Source: Micromonospora chaiyaphumensis
GTDB taxonomy: Bacteria; Actinomycetota; Actinomycetes; Mycobacteriales; Micromonosporaceae
Assembly (NCBI RefSeq): GCF_900091435.1
Contig: NZ_FMCS01000001.1
Location: 929,512 to 993,511, forward strand
Reading direction: 5' to 3'
DNA: 64,000 bases
The position numbers and the translations under genes were made by a program. The notes beneath the pieces were generated by a model. That model searched no databases, was not told where the DNA came from, and saw only the letters and a list, made by a program, of their open reading frames with translations. Below, piece after piece: positions 53,603 through 62,565 of the stretch (its first letter is position 1; each line of letters starts with the position of its first letter).

Positions 53603-54051
53603 GCCGGCTCCGCTTCCCGGACGGTCACGGGGGCGGCGGCGGCCGGCGCCGGCCGGGCCAGCTCGCGGGCCGCCCGCACCACGCCGAGCACGACGTGCAC
53701 CGCCACGATCCCGTTGACCGCGTGCAGCCCGGCGATGATGAGACCGAACGGGGTGCTGGCGCCCGCGGCGTCGGTGGCCGCGTTCGCGAGCATGGCGAGG
53801 AGCGCCTGTCCGACGACGAGGGCGAGCGGCAGGGCCGCCATCCCGACGAGCCGGCCCGGCGCCTTCGCGAGCACGGCGAGCAGGATGGTGAGCAGGGTGA
53901 GTGCGGGGATGACGGCGCTGCCGGTGACGCGGTGCAGGGCGAACGCGCCGTCGCCCGCGGGTTTCGTGAAGGCGCCCACGGCGGCGAAGACGAACTGCAG
54001 GGCGAACGCGACGAGCGACAGGGTGCTGACGATGACGAGGGCCTTGCGCAT
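53599..54051 (-). CDS. Four-helix membrane protein (DUF6220-like)
   Basis: 150 residues with four hydrophobic helices. His residues lie in helix-flanking positions (FALHRVTGSAVIP, AGLHAVNGIVAVHVVLG) that could bind heme or a quinone. The C-terminal tail is Ala/Pro-rich. It is translationally coupled to the multicopper oxidase and may serve it as an electron or membrane partner; that is inferred. I am only moderately sure of the family name. Confidence 0.7.
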   Translation of the reverse strand: MRKALVIVSTLSLVAFALQFVFAAVGAFTKPAGDGAFALHRVTGSAVIPALTLLTILLAVLAKAPGRLVGMAALPLALVVGQALLAMLANAATDAAGASTPFGLIIAGLHAVNGIVAVHVVLGVVRAARELARPAPAAAAPVTVREAEPA

Positions 54052-54060
54052 GGCGATCTC

Positions 54061-55050
54061 CTAGAGACGGGACGGGGTCAGGGCCTGGGCGACGTGGTCG
54101 GTGGCCGCGATGGCGCCGTAGGCGACCAGCCGCACCAGGTCGGCGTCGGCCGGGTGGGAGAGCCGCCAGAGGGCGACGTCGCCCGGGCGGATCGCGCTGG
54201 GTGCGAACGCCGCCAGCAGCGCGATCCGCGTCCCGACCCGGTCCGCGCCGGGCAGGTCCCGGATCAGTTCGGCGGCCCAGTCCGCGGGCCGCTCCGGGTG
54301 CCGTCCGTCCTCCCAGCGCACGGTGGCCGTGACGGTGTTGCGGGCCAGGTCGCCCAGCAGGTCGCCGCCGCGCAGCGCGGCGTCCCGCAACGCCACGTAG
54401 GCGACGCCGACCGGGCTGTCCCCCGCCCAGGCGGGCGGCGCGACCGTGCCGGTGCCGAGCAGCGGCAGGCTGCGGCCCGGCTCCTTCCGCTCCCGGGCCG
54501 CCCGGGCGTAGAGGCGGCCCCCGACCGACCGCACCACGGGCGCGCGCTGCAGGCCACCGGGCAGCAGGTCCGGGTCGAGAAGCGCCGAGACGACGCGGTT
54601 GATGAAGTGGAAGGCGAGCAGGGTGCCGGTGACCTCGGGCCCGTACGGGCTGTCCCAGTCGGCGGCCACGGGGCTGCGGCTGGCCTCGGCCCAGGCGGTG
54701 AGCTCGGCATGGCCCGGGTCCGCCGGCGTGCCGCCCCGGGCGACGACCTCGGCCAGCTCGTGCTCGCCGAGGGCGTGCAGCAGCATCACGTGGGCGTCGA
54801 CGCAGAACCGGCAGCGGTTGGCCCCGGACACCGCCGACGCGACCAGCTCGCGGTCCACCCGGGACGCGTCCCCGGCGAGCAGCGCCTCGCGCATCAGCGC
54901 CCAGGTCGCGGCCAGCACCTCCGGCACGGCCGAGAGCGCCTGCAAGGTGGGCACCGGCCCGAGGAAATCGGCCCGCGCCTGCCGGTAGACCTCCGCGGTG
55001 CGCCCGGTCGCCGACCGGGCGGGAACGGGAGTGAAGAAGCGGTATGTCAT
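54061..55050 (-). CDS. AhpD-like/carboxymuconolactone decarboxylase family protein
   Basis: 329 residues. The AhpD motif is ANRCRFCVDAHVMLLHALG with Cys80, Cys83 and His87, the peroxidatic centre in alkylhydroperoxidase D. The second half is a helical extension not found in short AhpD proteins. It lies 9 bp before the DUF6220-like gene, in one operon with the multicopper oxidase, which suggests a shared oxidative role. It diverges from the sensor kinase. Confidence 0.8.
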   Translation of the reverse strand: MTYRFFTPVPARSATGRTAEVYRQARADFLGPVPTLQALSAVPEVLAATWALMREALLAGDASRVDRELVASAVSGANRCRFCVDAHVMLLHALGEHELAEVVARGGTPADPGHAELTAWAEASRSPVAADWDSPYGPEVTGTLLAFHFINRVVSALLDPDLLPGGLQRAPVVRSVGGRLYARAARERKEPGRSLPLLGTGTVAPPAWAGDSPVGVAYVALRDAALRGGDLLGDLARNTVTATVRWEDGRHPERPADWAAELIRDLPGADRVGTRIALLAAFAPSAIRPGDVALWRLSHPADADLVRLVAYGAIAATDHVAQALTPSRL

Positions 55051-55193
55051 GGGCTCGATGCTCGTCGCGGCGGTCCGGGAAAGCGTCGTGCCACCGCAGG
55101 CACCTGCCCAGCGCCCATACCGCGTCCGCAGTACGTCCCGGCTACCGCGGACGGGGGATGCTGCCGCACCGGCGGCCGTTCTACAGTCCGATC

Positions 55194-56324
55194 ATGCGCC
55201 GCGACATGCCGTACGCCCTCGGCGGCCTCGCCCTCGGCGGCCTCCTCCTCGCCAACGCCGCGATCGCGCCGGACGCCGCACCGGTACGACCGGTCGACGT
55301 CGCCCTGGTCCTCGCCACGGCGGCGGCCCTGGCGGTGTGCCGGCGGTACCCGGTGGTGGCGTTGGCCGTGGTGACCGCCACCATGCTGGCCCTCCACGTC
55401 CGCGTGCACGCCGGGGTGTCCGCCGCGTTCCCCGTCCTCGCCACCGTCTACGTCGCCGCGTGGCGGGGGCACCGGGCGGTCTCCGCCCTGGCGAGTGTCG
55501 TCTTCCTCGGCGGCTTCCTGGCCCGCGACATCTCGGTCGCGCCCGCCGGCCGGCCCGGCCAGCAGATCGTCGAGCGGTCCGCCCTGCTGCTGGGCTGGTT
55601 CTTCGCGGCCAACGTGGCCGGGCTCGTGGCGCGGCAGCGCCGCGCGTACCTGGAACAGGTCGAGCAGCGGGCGATCGAGGCCGAACGCACCCGCGAGGAG
55701 ATGGCGTTGCGCCGCGCCGGGGAGGAGCGCCTGCGCATCGCCCGGGACCTGCACGACTCGCTGACGCACAGCATTTCTGTCATCAAGGTGCAGGCCGGGA
55801 TCGCCGTGCACCTGGCCCGCAAGCAGGGCGAGGAACCGTCGGACGTGCTGCTGGCGATCCAGGAGGCGAGCGGCGCCGCCATGCGGGAGCTGCGGGCCAC
55901 CCTGGCCGTCCTGCGCGCACCCTCCGACTCCGACGGCGTCGGCCTGGCCCGGCTGGGCGAGCTCGCCGAGCGGACCCGGGCGGCCGGCGTGCCCGTGGAC
56001 GTGACCGTCACCGGTCAACCCCGGGACCTGCCCGAGGAGGTCGACCAGGCCGGCTACCGCGTCGTCCAGGAGGCCCTGACCAACGTGGCCCGGCACGCCG
56101 GTCCCGCCACGGCGCAGATCCACGTCGCGTACGACCCGGCGCAGCTGACCGTGTCGGTGACCGACGACGGTCAGGCGTCGTCGGTCCGGCCGGTGACGCC
56201 GGGCGTGGGCCTGCGCGGCATGCGGGAACGGGTCACCGGGCTGGGCGGCGCGCTGCACGCCGCCGCCCGCGACGGCGGCGGGTTCGCGGTACGGGCCACG
56301 TTCCCGCTGGACGGCGCGGCATGA
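55194..56324 (+). CDS. Sensor histidine kinase, NarL-partner type
   Basis: 376 residues. Five to six hydrophobic helices (about 5-150) precede the HisKA_3 dimerisation domain with phospho-acceptor His187 in RIARDLHDSLTHSISVI. The HATPase_c domain has YRVVQEALTNVARHAG and GVGLRGMRERV. Start ATG 55194 is chosen because TACAGT (55182-55187) lies 6 nt upstream, a leaderless pattern, and the family begins here. Signal unknown. Its divergent neighbour is the oxidase operon. Confidence 0.88.
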   Translation: MRRDMPYALGGLALGGLLLANAAIAPDAAPVRPVDVALVLATAAALAVCRRYPVVALAVVTATMLALHVRVHAGVSAAFPVLATVYVAAWRGHRAVSALASVVFLGGFLARDISVAPAGRPGQQIVERSALLLGWFFAANVAGLVARQRRAYLEQVEQRAIEAERTREEMALRRAGEERLRIARDLHDSLTHSISVIKVQAGIAVHLARKQGEEPSDVLLAIQEASGAAMRELRATLAVLRAPSDSDGVGLARLGELAERTRAAGVPVDVTVTGQPRDLPEEVDQAGYRVVQEALTNVARHAGPATAQIHVAYDPAQLTVSVTDDGQASSVRPVTPGVGLRGMRERVTGLGGALHAAARDGGGFAVRATFPLDGAA

Positions 56325-56367
56325 CCGCGCGCTTGCGCGACGTCCCGGCAGCTCAGGGCGGCACGGC

Positions 56368-57030
56368 ATGACCCGGGTGGTCATCGCCGACGACCAGGCG
56401 CTCATGCGGGCCGGGTTCCGCGCCCTGCTCGACGCCGAGGACGACCTCGAGGTCGTCGGCGAGGCCACCGACGGCGCCTCCGCCGTCGAGCTGGCGCGAC
56501 GCCTGCGGCCGGACGTCGTGCTGATGGACGTGCAGATGCCGGGGCTCGACGGCATCGAAGCCACCCGTCGGGTCGCCGCCGACCCCGACCTCGCCACGGT
56601 CCGCGTCCTCATCCTCACCAACTACGGGCTCGACTCCTACGTCTTCGCCGCGCTCCGCGCGGGCGCCAGCGGGTTCCTCCTCAAGGACGCCGATCCCGCC
56701 GACCTGCTGCGGGCCGTCGCCGTCGTGGCGCGCGGCGACGCGCTCCTCGCCCCGGTGGTCACGCGCACGCTCATCAGCGAGTTCGTCGCCGGGCCGCCGC
56801 CGGCCGACCCGGCGGCCGGGCGCGACGTGCTGACCGCACGCGAGCAGGAGATGGTCGAGCTCGTCGCGCGGGGGCTGAGCAACGACGAGATCGCCGAACG
56901 CCTGGTCATCAGCCCGCTGACCGCGAAGACCCACGTCAACCGGGCGATGATGAAGCTGCACTGCCGCGACCGCGCCCAACTGGTCGTGTGGGCGTACGAG
57001 TCGGGGCTGGTCACACCGCGTCGCCGCTGA
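56368..57030 (+). CDS. NarL/FixJ-type response regulator
   Basis: 220 residues. Receiver domain with the acidic pair Asp8-Asp9 and phospho-acceptor Asp54 in [10 protein letters not shown]; Lys in [12 protein letters not shown]. The C-terminal LuxR HTH contains [38 protein letters not shown]. It follows its kinase by 43 bp and is co-transcribed with it. Target genes are unknown; the divergent AhpD-oxidase operon is a natural candidate. Confidence 0.9.
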   Translation: MTRVVIADDQALMRAGFRALLDAEDDLEVVGEATDGASAVELARRLRPDVVLMDVQMPGLDGIEATRRVAADPDLATVRVLILTNYGLDSYVFAALRAGASGFLLKDADPADLLRAVAVVARGDALLAPVVTRTLISEFVAGPPPADPAAGRDVLTAREQEMVELVARGLSNDEIAERLVISPLTAKTHVNRAMMKLHCRDRAQLVVWAYESGLVTPRRR

Positions 57031-57060
57031 CCGAGCCCTTCCCGGGCCATGCGTCCAGAT

Positions 57061-57106
57061 CCGTAAGGAATCGGCAATGGATCGCCATCCCACCCGTGGC
57101 TACGCT
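57061..57106 (+). promoter_or_regulatory. Tandem-repeat site 1 and promoter of the OmpR regulator
   Basis: CCGTAAGGAATCGGCAATG (57061-57079) is a direct repeat with 11-bp period, matching 15 of 19 positions of the site at 63704. A -10 candidate TACGCT follows at 57101-57106. It fits autoregulation by the OmpR-type protein. Confidence 0.65.
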
Positions 57107-57132
57107 GGCCTCCGGGTACGGGGAGGTGCGCC

Positions 57133-57831
57133 GTGGCGCAGCGGGTGCTGGTGGTCGACGACGACCGCACGGTCGCCGACGTGGTCTGCCGCTACCTGGA
57201 GCACGCGGGCTACGAGGTCGCGCACGTCGGCGACGGGGCCGAGGCACTGGCGGCCGTGGCCCGGCGACCACCCCACCTCGTGGTGCTCGACCTCATGCTC
57301 CCGGTGCTCGACGGGCTGGAGGTCTGCCGGCGGCTGCGGCAGCGGCCCGACGGCGTACCCATCGTCATGCTCACCGCCCGCGGTGACGAGGCCGACCGGG
57401 TCCTCGGCCTGCAACTGGGCGCGGACGACTACCTGAGCAAGCCGTTCTCCCCCCGCGAACTGGTGCTCCGGGTCCGCTCGGTGCTGCGCCGGGCGGGCGG
57501 CGACCCGGCCGGCGCGCCACCGCCGGAACTGCTCGCCGACGACGGCCTGGAAGTGGCGACCGGGCCCCGGGTGGCCCGCCTGCACGGCCGGGAGCTGACC
57601 CTGACGCTGCGGGAGTTCGACCTGCTGGTGCACCTCATGCGGCACCCGGCGCGGGCGTTCCGCCGGGCCGAGCTGCTGGAGCGGGTCTGGGGGTGGAGCT
57701 TCGGCGACCAGTCGACGGTGACGGTCCACGTGCGGCGGCTGCGGGAGAAGATCGAGGCCGACCCGGCCGATCCCCGCCGCATCGTCACCGTCTGGGGCGT
57801 CGGCTACCGGTACGAGCCCGCCCGTGCGTGA
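57133..57831 (+). CDS. OmpR/PhoB-type response regulator
   Basis: 232 residues. Receiver domain with Asp9-Asp10-Asp11, phospho-acceptor Asp53 in [13 protein letters not shown], and Lys in [11 protein letters not shown]. The C-terminal winged helix reads [18 protein letters not shown] and [18 protein letters not shown], ending [13 protein letters not shown] follows GGGGAGG by 6 bp. The kinase gene overlaps its 3' end by 8 bp. Proteins of this class bind direct repeats with 11-bp period, and three such sites occur in this region, one before this gene. Confidence 0.92.
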   Translation: MAQRVLVVDDDRTVADVVCRYLEHAGYEVAHVGDGAEALAAVARRPPHLVVLDLMLPVLDGLEVCRRLRQRPDGVPIVMLTARGDEADRVLGLQLGADDYLSKPFSPRELVLRVRSVLRRAGGDPAGAPPPELLADDGLEVATGPRVARLHGRELTLTLREFDLLVHLMRHPARAFRRAELLERVWGWSFGDQSTVTVHVRRLREKIEADPADPRRIVTVWGVGYRYEPARA

Positions 57832-58849
57832 CCTGGCGCTGATCTTCGGGGCGGCCCTGGTCGCGGCGCTCGCCGTCGGGGTGGCCGGCGCCGTGGCGCT
57901 GCGGCAGCTGCGCGGCCGGTCGATCACCGTGCACATCTCCGTGCTGCTCGCCATGACGGTCGGCGCCGTGGCGGCCGGGGTGGCGGTGGTCGCCGAGGCG
58001 ATGTTCCTCTCCCCGCACGACCTCGAGGTGGTGCTGACCACGCTCGCCGCCGCGGCGGTGGTGAGCCTCGCGGTCGGGTGGCTGTTCGGCCGCCGGCTGG
58101 CCGCCGCGGCGGTCTGGGCCGACCAGGCGCGGGAGCGGGAGCGCCGGATCGAGAAGGGCCGCCGGGACCTCGTCGCCTGGGTCTCCCACGACCTGCGCAC
58201 CCCCCTCGCCGGGCTGCGGGCGATGGCCGAGGCGCTGGAGGACGGGGTGGTGGGCGACCCGGCGACGGTGGCCGAGTACCACCACCGGATCCGGGTGGAG
58301 ACCGACCGGATGACCCGGCTGGTCGACGACCTGTTCGAGCTGTCCCGGATCAACGCCGGCGCGCTGCGGCTGTCGCTGTCCGCGGTGCCGCTCGGCGACG
58401 TGGTGTCCGACGCGCTGGCCGGCACCGCGCCGCTGGCCGCCGCGCGCCGGATCCGGCTCCTCGCCCCGGAGTCGGGCTGGCCCACGGTGACCGCCAGCGA
58501 GCCGGAGCTGGCCCGGGTGGTGGGGAACCTGCTGCTCAACGCGATCCGCTACACCCCGGAGGACGGCACCGTCCGGGTGGACGCCGGCCGGGACGCCGAC
58601 ACCGCCTGGCTGGCCGTGGCGGACACCTGCGGCGGGATTCCCGAGCGCGACCTGCCCCGGGTGTTCGACGTCGCGTTCCGCGGGGAGCGGGCCCGCACTC
58701 CCCGGCGGGACAACGGCGACGGGGAGGGCTCCGGCGGGCTGGGGTTGGCGATCGTGCGCGGCCTGGTCGAGGCGCACGGCGGCCGGGTCGAGGTGTGCAA
58801 CGTCGCCGACGGCTGCCGGTTCGTCGTGCGGCTGCCGTCGGCGGCGTGA
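57824..58849 (+). CDS. Sensor histidine kinase, OmpR-partner type
   Basis: 341 residues. Three hydrophobic segments (about 4-25, 35-60, 70-90) with almost no extracytoplasmic domain lead to HisKA, with His122 in WVSHDLRTPLAGLRAM. HATPase_c contains VVGNLLLNAIRYTPEDG and GGLGLAIVRGLVEAHGG. The lack of a sensor domain suggests membrane or internal signals. GTG 57824 overlaps the regulator gene. Confidence 0.9.
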   Translation: MRDLALIFGAALVAALAVGVAGAVALRQLRGRSITVHISVLLAMTVGAVAAGVAVVAEAMFLSPHDLEVVLTTLAAAAVVSLAVGWLFGRRLAAAAVWADQARERERRIEKGRRDLVAWVSHDLRTPLAGLRAMAEALEDGVVGDPATVAEYHHRIRVETDRMTRLVDDLFELSRINAGALRLSLSAVPLGDVVSDALAGTAPLAAARRIRLLAPESGWPTVTASEPELARVVGNLLLNAIRYTPEDGTVRVDAGRDADTAWLAVADTCGGIPERDLPRVFDVAFRGERARTPRRDNGDGEGSGGLGLAIVRGLVEAHGGRVEVCNVADGCRFVVRLPSAA

Positions 58850-58900
58850 CCGGGAGGCCCGGGCCCCGCGCGGTGACGCGGACCCGTGCGGCGCAGGCCG

Positions 58901-59530
58901 CTACGGCCGGATCAGCTCGGCGAACCAGCGGTCGTCGGCGGGAAACACCTCGCGGACGGCGAGGCCGGCGGCGGAGGCCGTCCGGTGCACCGCCCGGGTG
59001 TCCAGCCGCGCCCAGCCGAAACTCGGCCCCCGGTGGCGTCCCGACACCACGCGGGCCCGGCCCTGCCAGGCGCCGCTGCCGGGCGGGTCCAGCTCCACCA
59101 GGACGCTGCCGTCCGCGCGGAGCAGCTCCCGGCACCGGCGCAGCAGCCGGCGCGGATCACCGCCGATGCCGATGTTGCCGTCCAGCAGCACGACGTGCTG
59201 CCACCGGCCCTCGGCGGGCAGCGGACGGAAGAGGTCGGCCTGGACCGCGACGGCGCCCCGGGCGCGGGTCAGCGCCACCGCCCGGGCCGAGACGTCGACT
59301 CCCACCGTGACCAGCCCGGCCCGGGCCAGCGCCACGGTGAGCCGGCCCGGTCCGCAGCCCAGGTCCAGCGTCGGGCCGGCACAGCGGGACACGACCGTGG
59401 CGGTCGCCGGCTCGGCCGGCCCGTGCCACCGGTCCACCGGCAACCGGCGGCGGGTCCCATCGGCGTGCACCAGCCAGTGCACGGTGGCGTCGCCGTGCCG
59501 GAGCGCGCCGGCGAACGCGTCGGTGCTCAC
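58901..59530 (-). CDS. Class I SAM-dependent methyltransferase
   Basis: 209 residues. The SAM-binding motif I is PTLDLGCGPGRLTVALARAG, then VGVDVSARAVALTRAR and the motif HVVLLDGNIGIGGDPRRLLRRC. LRADGSVLVELDPPG is the post-II strand. The start GTG 59530 overlaps the DUF2064 gene stop. It is the last gene of a three-gene overlapping unit with DUF2064 and GT2 proteins, so the methyl acceptor may be a glycosylated lipid or similar; inferred. Confidence 0.85.
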   Translation of the reverse strand: MSTDAFAGALRHGDATVHWLVHADGTRRRLPVDRWHGPAEPATATVVSRCAGPTLDLGCGPGRLTVALARAGLVTVGVDVSARAVALTRARGAVAVQADLFRPLPAEGRWQHVVLLDGNIGIGGDPRRLLRRCRELLRADGSVLVELDPPGSGAWQGRARVVSGRHRGPSFGWARLDTRAVHRTASAAGLAVREVFPADDRWFAELIRP

Positions 59531-60213
59531 CGCCGGCCGCCGACCGGCCGGGCCCGCCGCACGGCGGCGACCTCCCCGGCGAAGCGGCCGGTCGGGACCA
59601 GGTCGCTCACCGCGAGCGCGTCGGCCCACTCGTCCACGTCGCGCAGCACCGGCAGCGTCCCGATCCGCAGGCCGCGCCCGGCCAGCGCCACCCGGGTACG
59701 CCGACCGGTGTCGGCGGTGGACATCGGCAGCCCGCGCAGCGCCGTGGCGTGCCGGGGATCGCGCAGGCCCAGCGCCCACCAGCCGCCGTCCGCGGCCGGG
59801 CCGAGCACCGCGTCGGTCCCGGTCGCGCCGAGCCGGCGGACGGCGGCGGCCAGAAGCGCCGCCGTGAGCTGCGGGGTGTCCATGCCGATCTGGAACACCG
59901 GCCGCCCCGGGTACGCGTCGGCCACGTCGGCGTGCGCGTGCGCGAGCCGGTCGGCGAGATCGTCGCCGCGCTGCGGCAGCACCGGCCAGCCGGCGACCGC
60001 GGCGGCGAGGTCCGCGCCGTCCTCGGCGTCGGCGAGCCGGCCGGCCAGCGCCAGCACCGGGACGACCCCCGGGGTGGCGGTGACGGCGTCGAGGGTGTCG
60101 CGCAGCGCGGCCGCGGCGACGCGGGCCGCCTGCGCGGGCTCGGCGGGCGGGCAGAGCCGGGTCTTGACCGCACCGGGCACGGGGGCCTTGGCCACCACCA
60201 GCAGGACGGTCAC
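59527..60213 (-). CDS. DUF2064 (TIGR04282-like) glycosyltransferase-type protein
   Basis: 228 residues of the nucleotide-sugar-transferase fold. VAKAPVPGAVKTRLCPP is the N-terminal nucleotide-binding signature of DUF2064, and VFQIGMDTPQL and AVLGPAADGGWWALGL are typical. The family often occurs beside GT2 and methyltransferase genes. GTG follows GGAGGG by 6 bp and overlaps the GT2 stop. Substrate unknown. Confidence 0.85.
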   Translation of the reverse strand: MTVLLVVAKAPVPGAVKTRLCPPAEPAQAARVAAAALRDTLDAVTATPGVVPVLALAGRLADAEDGADLAAAVAGWPVLPQRGDDLADRLAHAHADVADAYPGRPVFQIGMDTPQLTAALLAAAVRRLGATGTDAVLGPAADGGWWALGLRDPRHATALRGLPMSTADTGRRTRVALAGRGLRIGTLPVLRDVDEWADALAVSDLVPTGRFAGEVAAVRRARPVGGRR

Positions 60214-60884
60214 CGTGGACCCTCCACGCTGCGCAGCACCGCCAGGAAGTCCCGGGTGGCGCGGACCGTGCCGCGGACCGAGCCGGAGACCTTGGAGCGG
60301 GTCCCGGCGGCGCGCGGGGCGTAGCGGACGTCGCGCTCGTGGATGCGCCAGCCGGCCGCGGCGGCCCGGATCATCAGTTCGAGGGGGTAGCCGAAGGCCC
60401 GGTCGGTGACCCCGAGGGCGAGCAGGGCGTCCCGCCGGGCCACCCGGATGGGGCTGAGGTCCCGCAGCGGCACCCCGCGCTGCCGGAGCAGCGCGGCGAC
60501 CAGCGCCGTGCCGGCCCGGGCGTGCCACGGCCAGACACCGGCCGACACCGGACGGCGCCGGCCCACCGCCAGGTCCGCCGCGCCGGCCGCCACCGGGGCG
60601 ACCAGGGCGGGCAGCTCACCCGGGTCGAACGAGCCGTCGGCGTCGAGCACGCAGACCAGCTCGGTCTCGGCGTGTTCCAGGCCGGCGTGCACGGCCGCCC
60701 CGTAGCCCCGGCGGGGCTCGCGCACCACCCGCGCGCCGTGCCGTGCGGCGACCTCCGGCGAGCCGTCCCGGGACCCGTTGTCCACCACGATCGCCCGGTA
60801 GCCGGGCGGCAGCGCGGTCAGCACGCCGGGCAGGGCGGCGGCCTCGTCGAGGCACGGCAGCACCACGTCGATCTGTGTCGGCAT
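60210..60884 (-). CDS. GT2 family glycosyltransferase (dolichyl-phosphate mannosyltransferase-like)
   Basis: 224 residues. It opens IDVVLPCLDEAAALPGVLTAL with IVVDNGSRDGSPEVAA; the metal-binding motif is ELVCVLDADGSFDP, and the acceptor loop includes RRPVSAGVWPW. This is the polyprenyl-phosphate-sugar synthase-like type without membrane helices. TAGCGT (minus, 60897-60892) lies 7 nt before the ATG, a leaderless start. An OmpR-type repeat (60950-60932) stands 34 nt upstream of that -10. First gene of the unit. Confidence 0.87.
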   Translation of the reverse strand: MPTQIDVVLPCLDEAAALPGVLTALPPGYRAIVVDNGSRDGSPEVAARHGARVVREPRRGYGAAVHAGLEHAETELVCVLDADGSFDPGELPALVAPVAAGAADLAVGRRRPVSAGVWPWHARAGTALVAALLRQRGVPLRDLSPIRVARRDALLALGVTDRAFGYPLELMIRAAAAGWRIHERDVRYAPRAAGTRSKVSGSVRGTVRATRDFLAVLRSVEGPR

Positions 60885-60891
60885 GCCGCCG

Positions 60892-60950
60892 ACGCTAGGC
60901 CGGTCCCGGCCGCGCCAGGCCCCGATCGTGCTTACGGAACCCTTACCGAG
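60892..60950 (-). promoter_or_regulatory. Tandem-repeat site 2 and leaderless promoter of the GT2 gene
   Basis: On the minus strand CGGTAAGGGTTCCGTAAGC (60948-60930) is a GTAA direct repeat of 11-bp period. The -10 TAGCGT (60897-60892) follows about 34 nt later and 7 nt before the start codon. It may also serve the divergent membrane protein gene. Confidence 0.65.
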
Positions 60951-61029
60951 CAGGCATTTCTTACCATCCGGTGACGCTCCGCCGGATCCACCCACGCGGG
61001 GCACCGGCGGGCCGTACCGTCCGGTCGTC

Positions 61030-62481
61030 ATGAGACCCGCAGCCACCCTGCCCCGCGTTCCCGGCCCGCGGCGGACCACTCCCGGCCACCGGGGCGACCT
61101 GGTCGCGCTGGGCGTCGAGGCGGTGCTGCTGGCCGCCGCGGTCGCCGCCGGGCTGGTGCTCAACCGGCGCGGTGCGGGGCTGCACGCGGACGCCGCGCCG
61201 CTCTACGCCACCTGGCGGCCGCACGCCGGGTGGGGCACGCCGCTGGCGGTGCTGGTCGCGGTGCTGGTCCTCGGGCCGGGCCTGCGCTGGGCGCGGACGG
61301 CCCGCTGGGGTCCGCTGCTGGCCTCCGGCTGGCTGGCCGCCGTGGCCTGGACGCTGTCGCTGGCCCTGGTCGACGGCTGGTCGGCCGGGCTGGCCCGCCG
61401 GCTCACCGTGCAGGCGGAGTACCTGCACGAGGTGCCCGGCGTCCGCGACATTCCCGGGATGCTGAGCGGCTTCACCGACCGGATCCTCGACTTCCAGCCG
61501 GACTCCTGGTCCACCCACACGGCCGGGCACCCGCCGGGCGCCCTGCTGGTCTTCGTCTGGCTGGACCGGATCGGCCTGGGCGGCGGCGCCGCCGCGGCGC
61601 TCTGCTGCGTGCTGGTCGGCGCGACCGCCGCGGTCTCGGTGCCGGTCACCCTGCGCGCGCTGGGCGCCGCCGAGGCGGCCCGGGCGGTGCTGCCGTTCCT
61701 CGTGCTGCTGCCCGGCGCGGTCTGGCTGGGCGCCTCCGGCGACGCGGTCTTCACCGGCGTGGTCGCCGCCGGGCTGGCCCTGCTGGCGGTACGCGGGCCG
61801 CTCGCCGCGCTGGCCGGCGGGCTGCTGCTCGGCTTCGCGCTGCACCTGTCGTACGGGTTCGTGCTGGTCGGGGTCCTGGCGCTGGCCGTGCTGGCGTTGC
61901 GCCGCGACCGCCGGCGAGCTGCGCTGCTCGCCGCGACGGCCGGCGTCGCCGGCGTCACGGCGCTCTTCGTCCTGGCCGGCTTCCGCTGGTGGGAGGGGTA
62001 CGACCGGGTGGTCGAGCGGTACTACCAGGGCTGGGCGGCCGAGCGCCCGTACGGGTACTGGGTCTGGGCGAACCTGGCGGCGCTGCTGCTCTCCGCCGGG
62101 CCGGTGCTCGGTCCGGCGCTGCGCCGCACGGCGCTCGCGGCTCGGGCCGCCTGGCGGTCACCCGGCGCCGCGCCGGACGGCCCCCGCGATGACCAGGTGC
62201 CCGGCCGGCCGGACGACGGGCTCGGCGTCACCGTCCGGCTCGCCCGGCCGTGGTCCGCGCTCGGGCCGACCGTGCTGCTGCCGGCCGCCGCGGCGCTGGC
62301 CGTGGCCGCCGCCGACCTGTCCGGGATGAGCAAGGCCGAGGTGGAACGGATCTGGCTGCCGTTCGCGGTCTGGCTCCTGGCCGCCGTGGCACACCTGCCC
62401 GCGCCGACCCGCCGCTGGTGGCTGGCCGCCCAGGCCGTCACCGCGCTGGCCGTCAACCACCTGCTCTTCACGGTCTCCTGA
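61030..62481 (+). CDS. Polytopic membrane protein (GT-C-like)
   Basis: 483 residues with about 11-12 hydrophobic helices. An Asp/His-rich extracytoplasmic loop after the third helix (FTDRILDFQPDSWSTHTAGHPPG) recalls the first loop of GT-C mannosyltransferases, though no certain motif can be named. Late in the protein a cytoplasmic Arg/Pro-rich insert lies near 380-410. TACCGT (61015-61020) lies 9 nt before the ATG. Divergent from the GT2 gene, so a lipid-linked sugar acceptor system is plausible; inferred. Confidence 0.75.
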   Translation: MRPAATLPRVPGPRRTTPGHRGDLVALGVEAVLLAAAVAAGLVLNRRGAGLHADAAPLYATWRPHAGWGTPLAVLVAVLVLGPGLRWARTARWGPLLASGWLAAVAWTLSLALVDGWSAGLARRLTVQAEYLHEVPGVRDIPGMLSGFTDRILDFQPDSWSTHTAGHPPGALLVFVWLDRIGLGGGAAAALCCVLVGATAAVSVPVTLRALGAAEAARAVLPFLVLLPGAVWLGASGDAVFTGVVAAGLALLAVRGPLAALAGGLLLGFALHLSYGFVLVGVLALAVLALRRDRRRAALLAATAGVAGVTALFVLAGFRWWEGYDRVVERYYQGWAAERPYGYWVWANLAALLLSAGPVLGPALRRTALAARAAWRSPGAAPDGPRDDQVPGRPDDGLGVTVRLARPWSALGPTVLLPAAAALAVAAADLSGMSKAEVERIWLPFAVWLLAAVAHLPAPTRRWWLAAQAVTALAVNHLLFTVS

Positions 62482-62505
62482 CCACGCGCGCCTCGGCCGC
62501 CCGGG

Positions 62506-62546
62506 CGATCATGAGGTTGGCGGATCGCCGCCCAACCTCATGATCG
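62506..62546. terminator. Bidirectional hairpin, 15-bp stem
   Basis: CGATCATGAGGTTGG and CCAACCTCATGATCG are perfect arms with an 11-nt loop between convergent genes. The AT content is unusually high for this genome and the sequence looks like a dispersed element. Confidence 0.75.
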
Positions 62547-62565
62547 ACGGCAGCGGACGGGCGGG

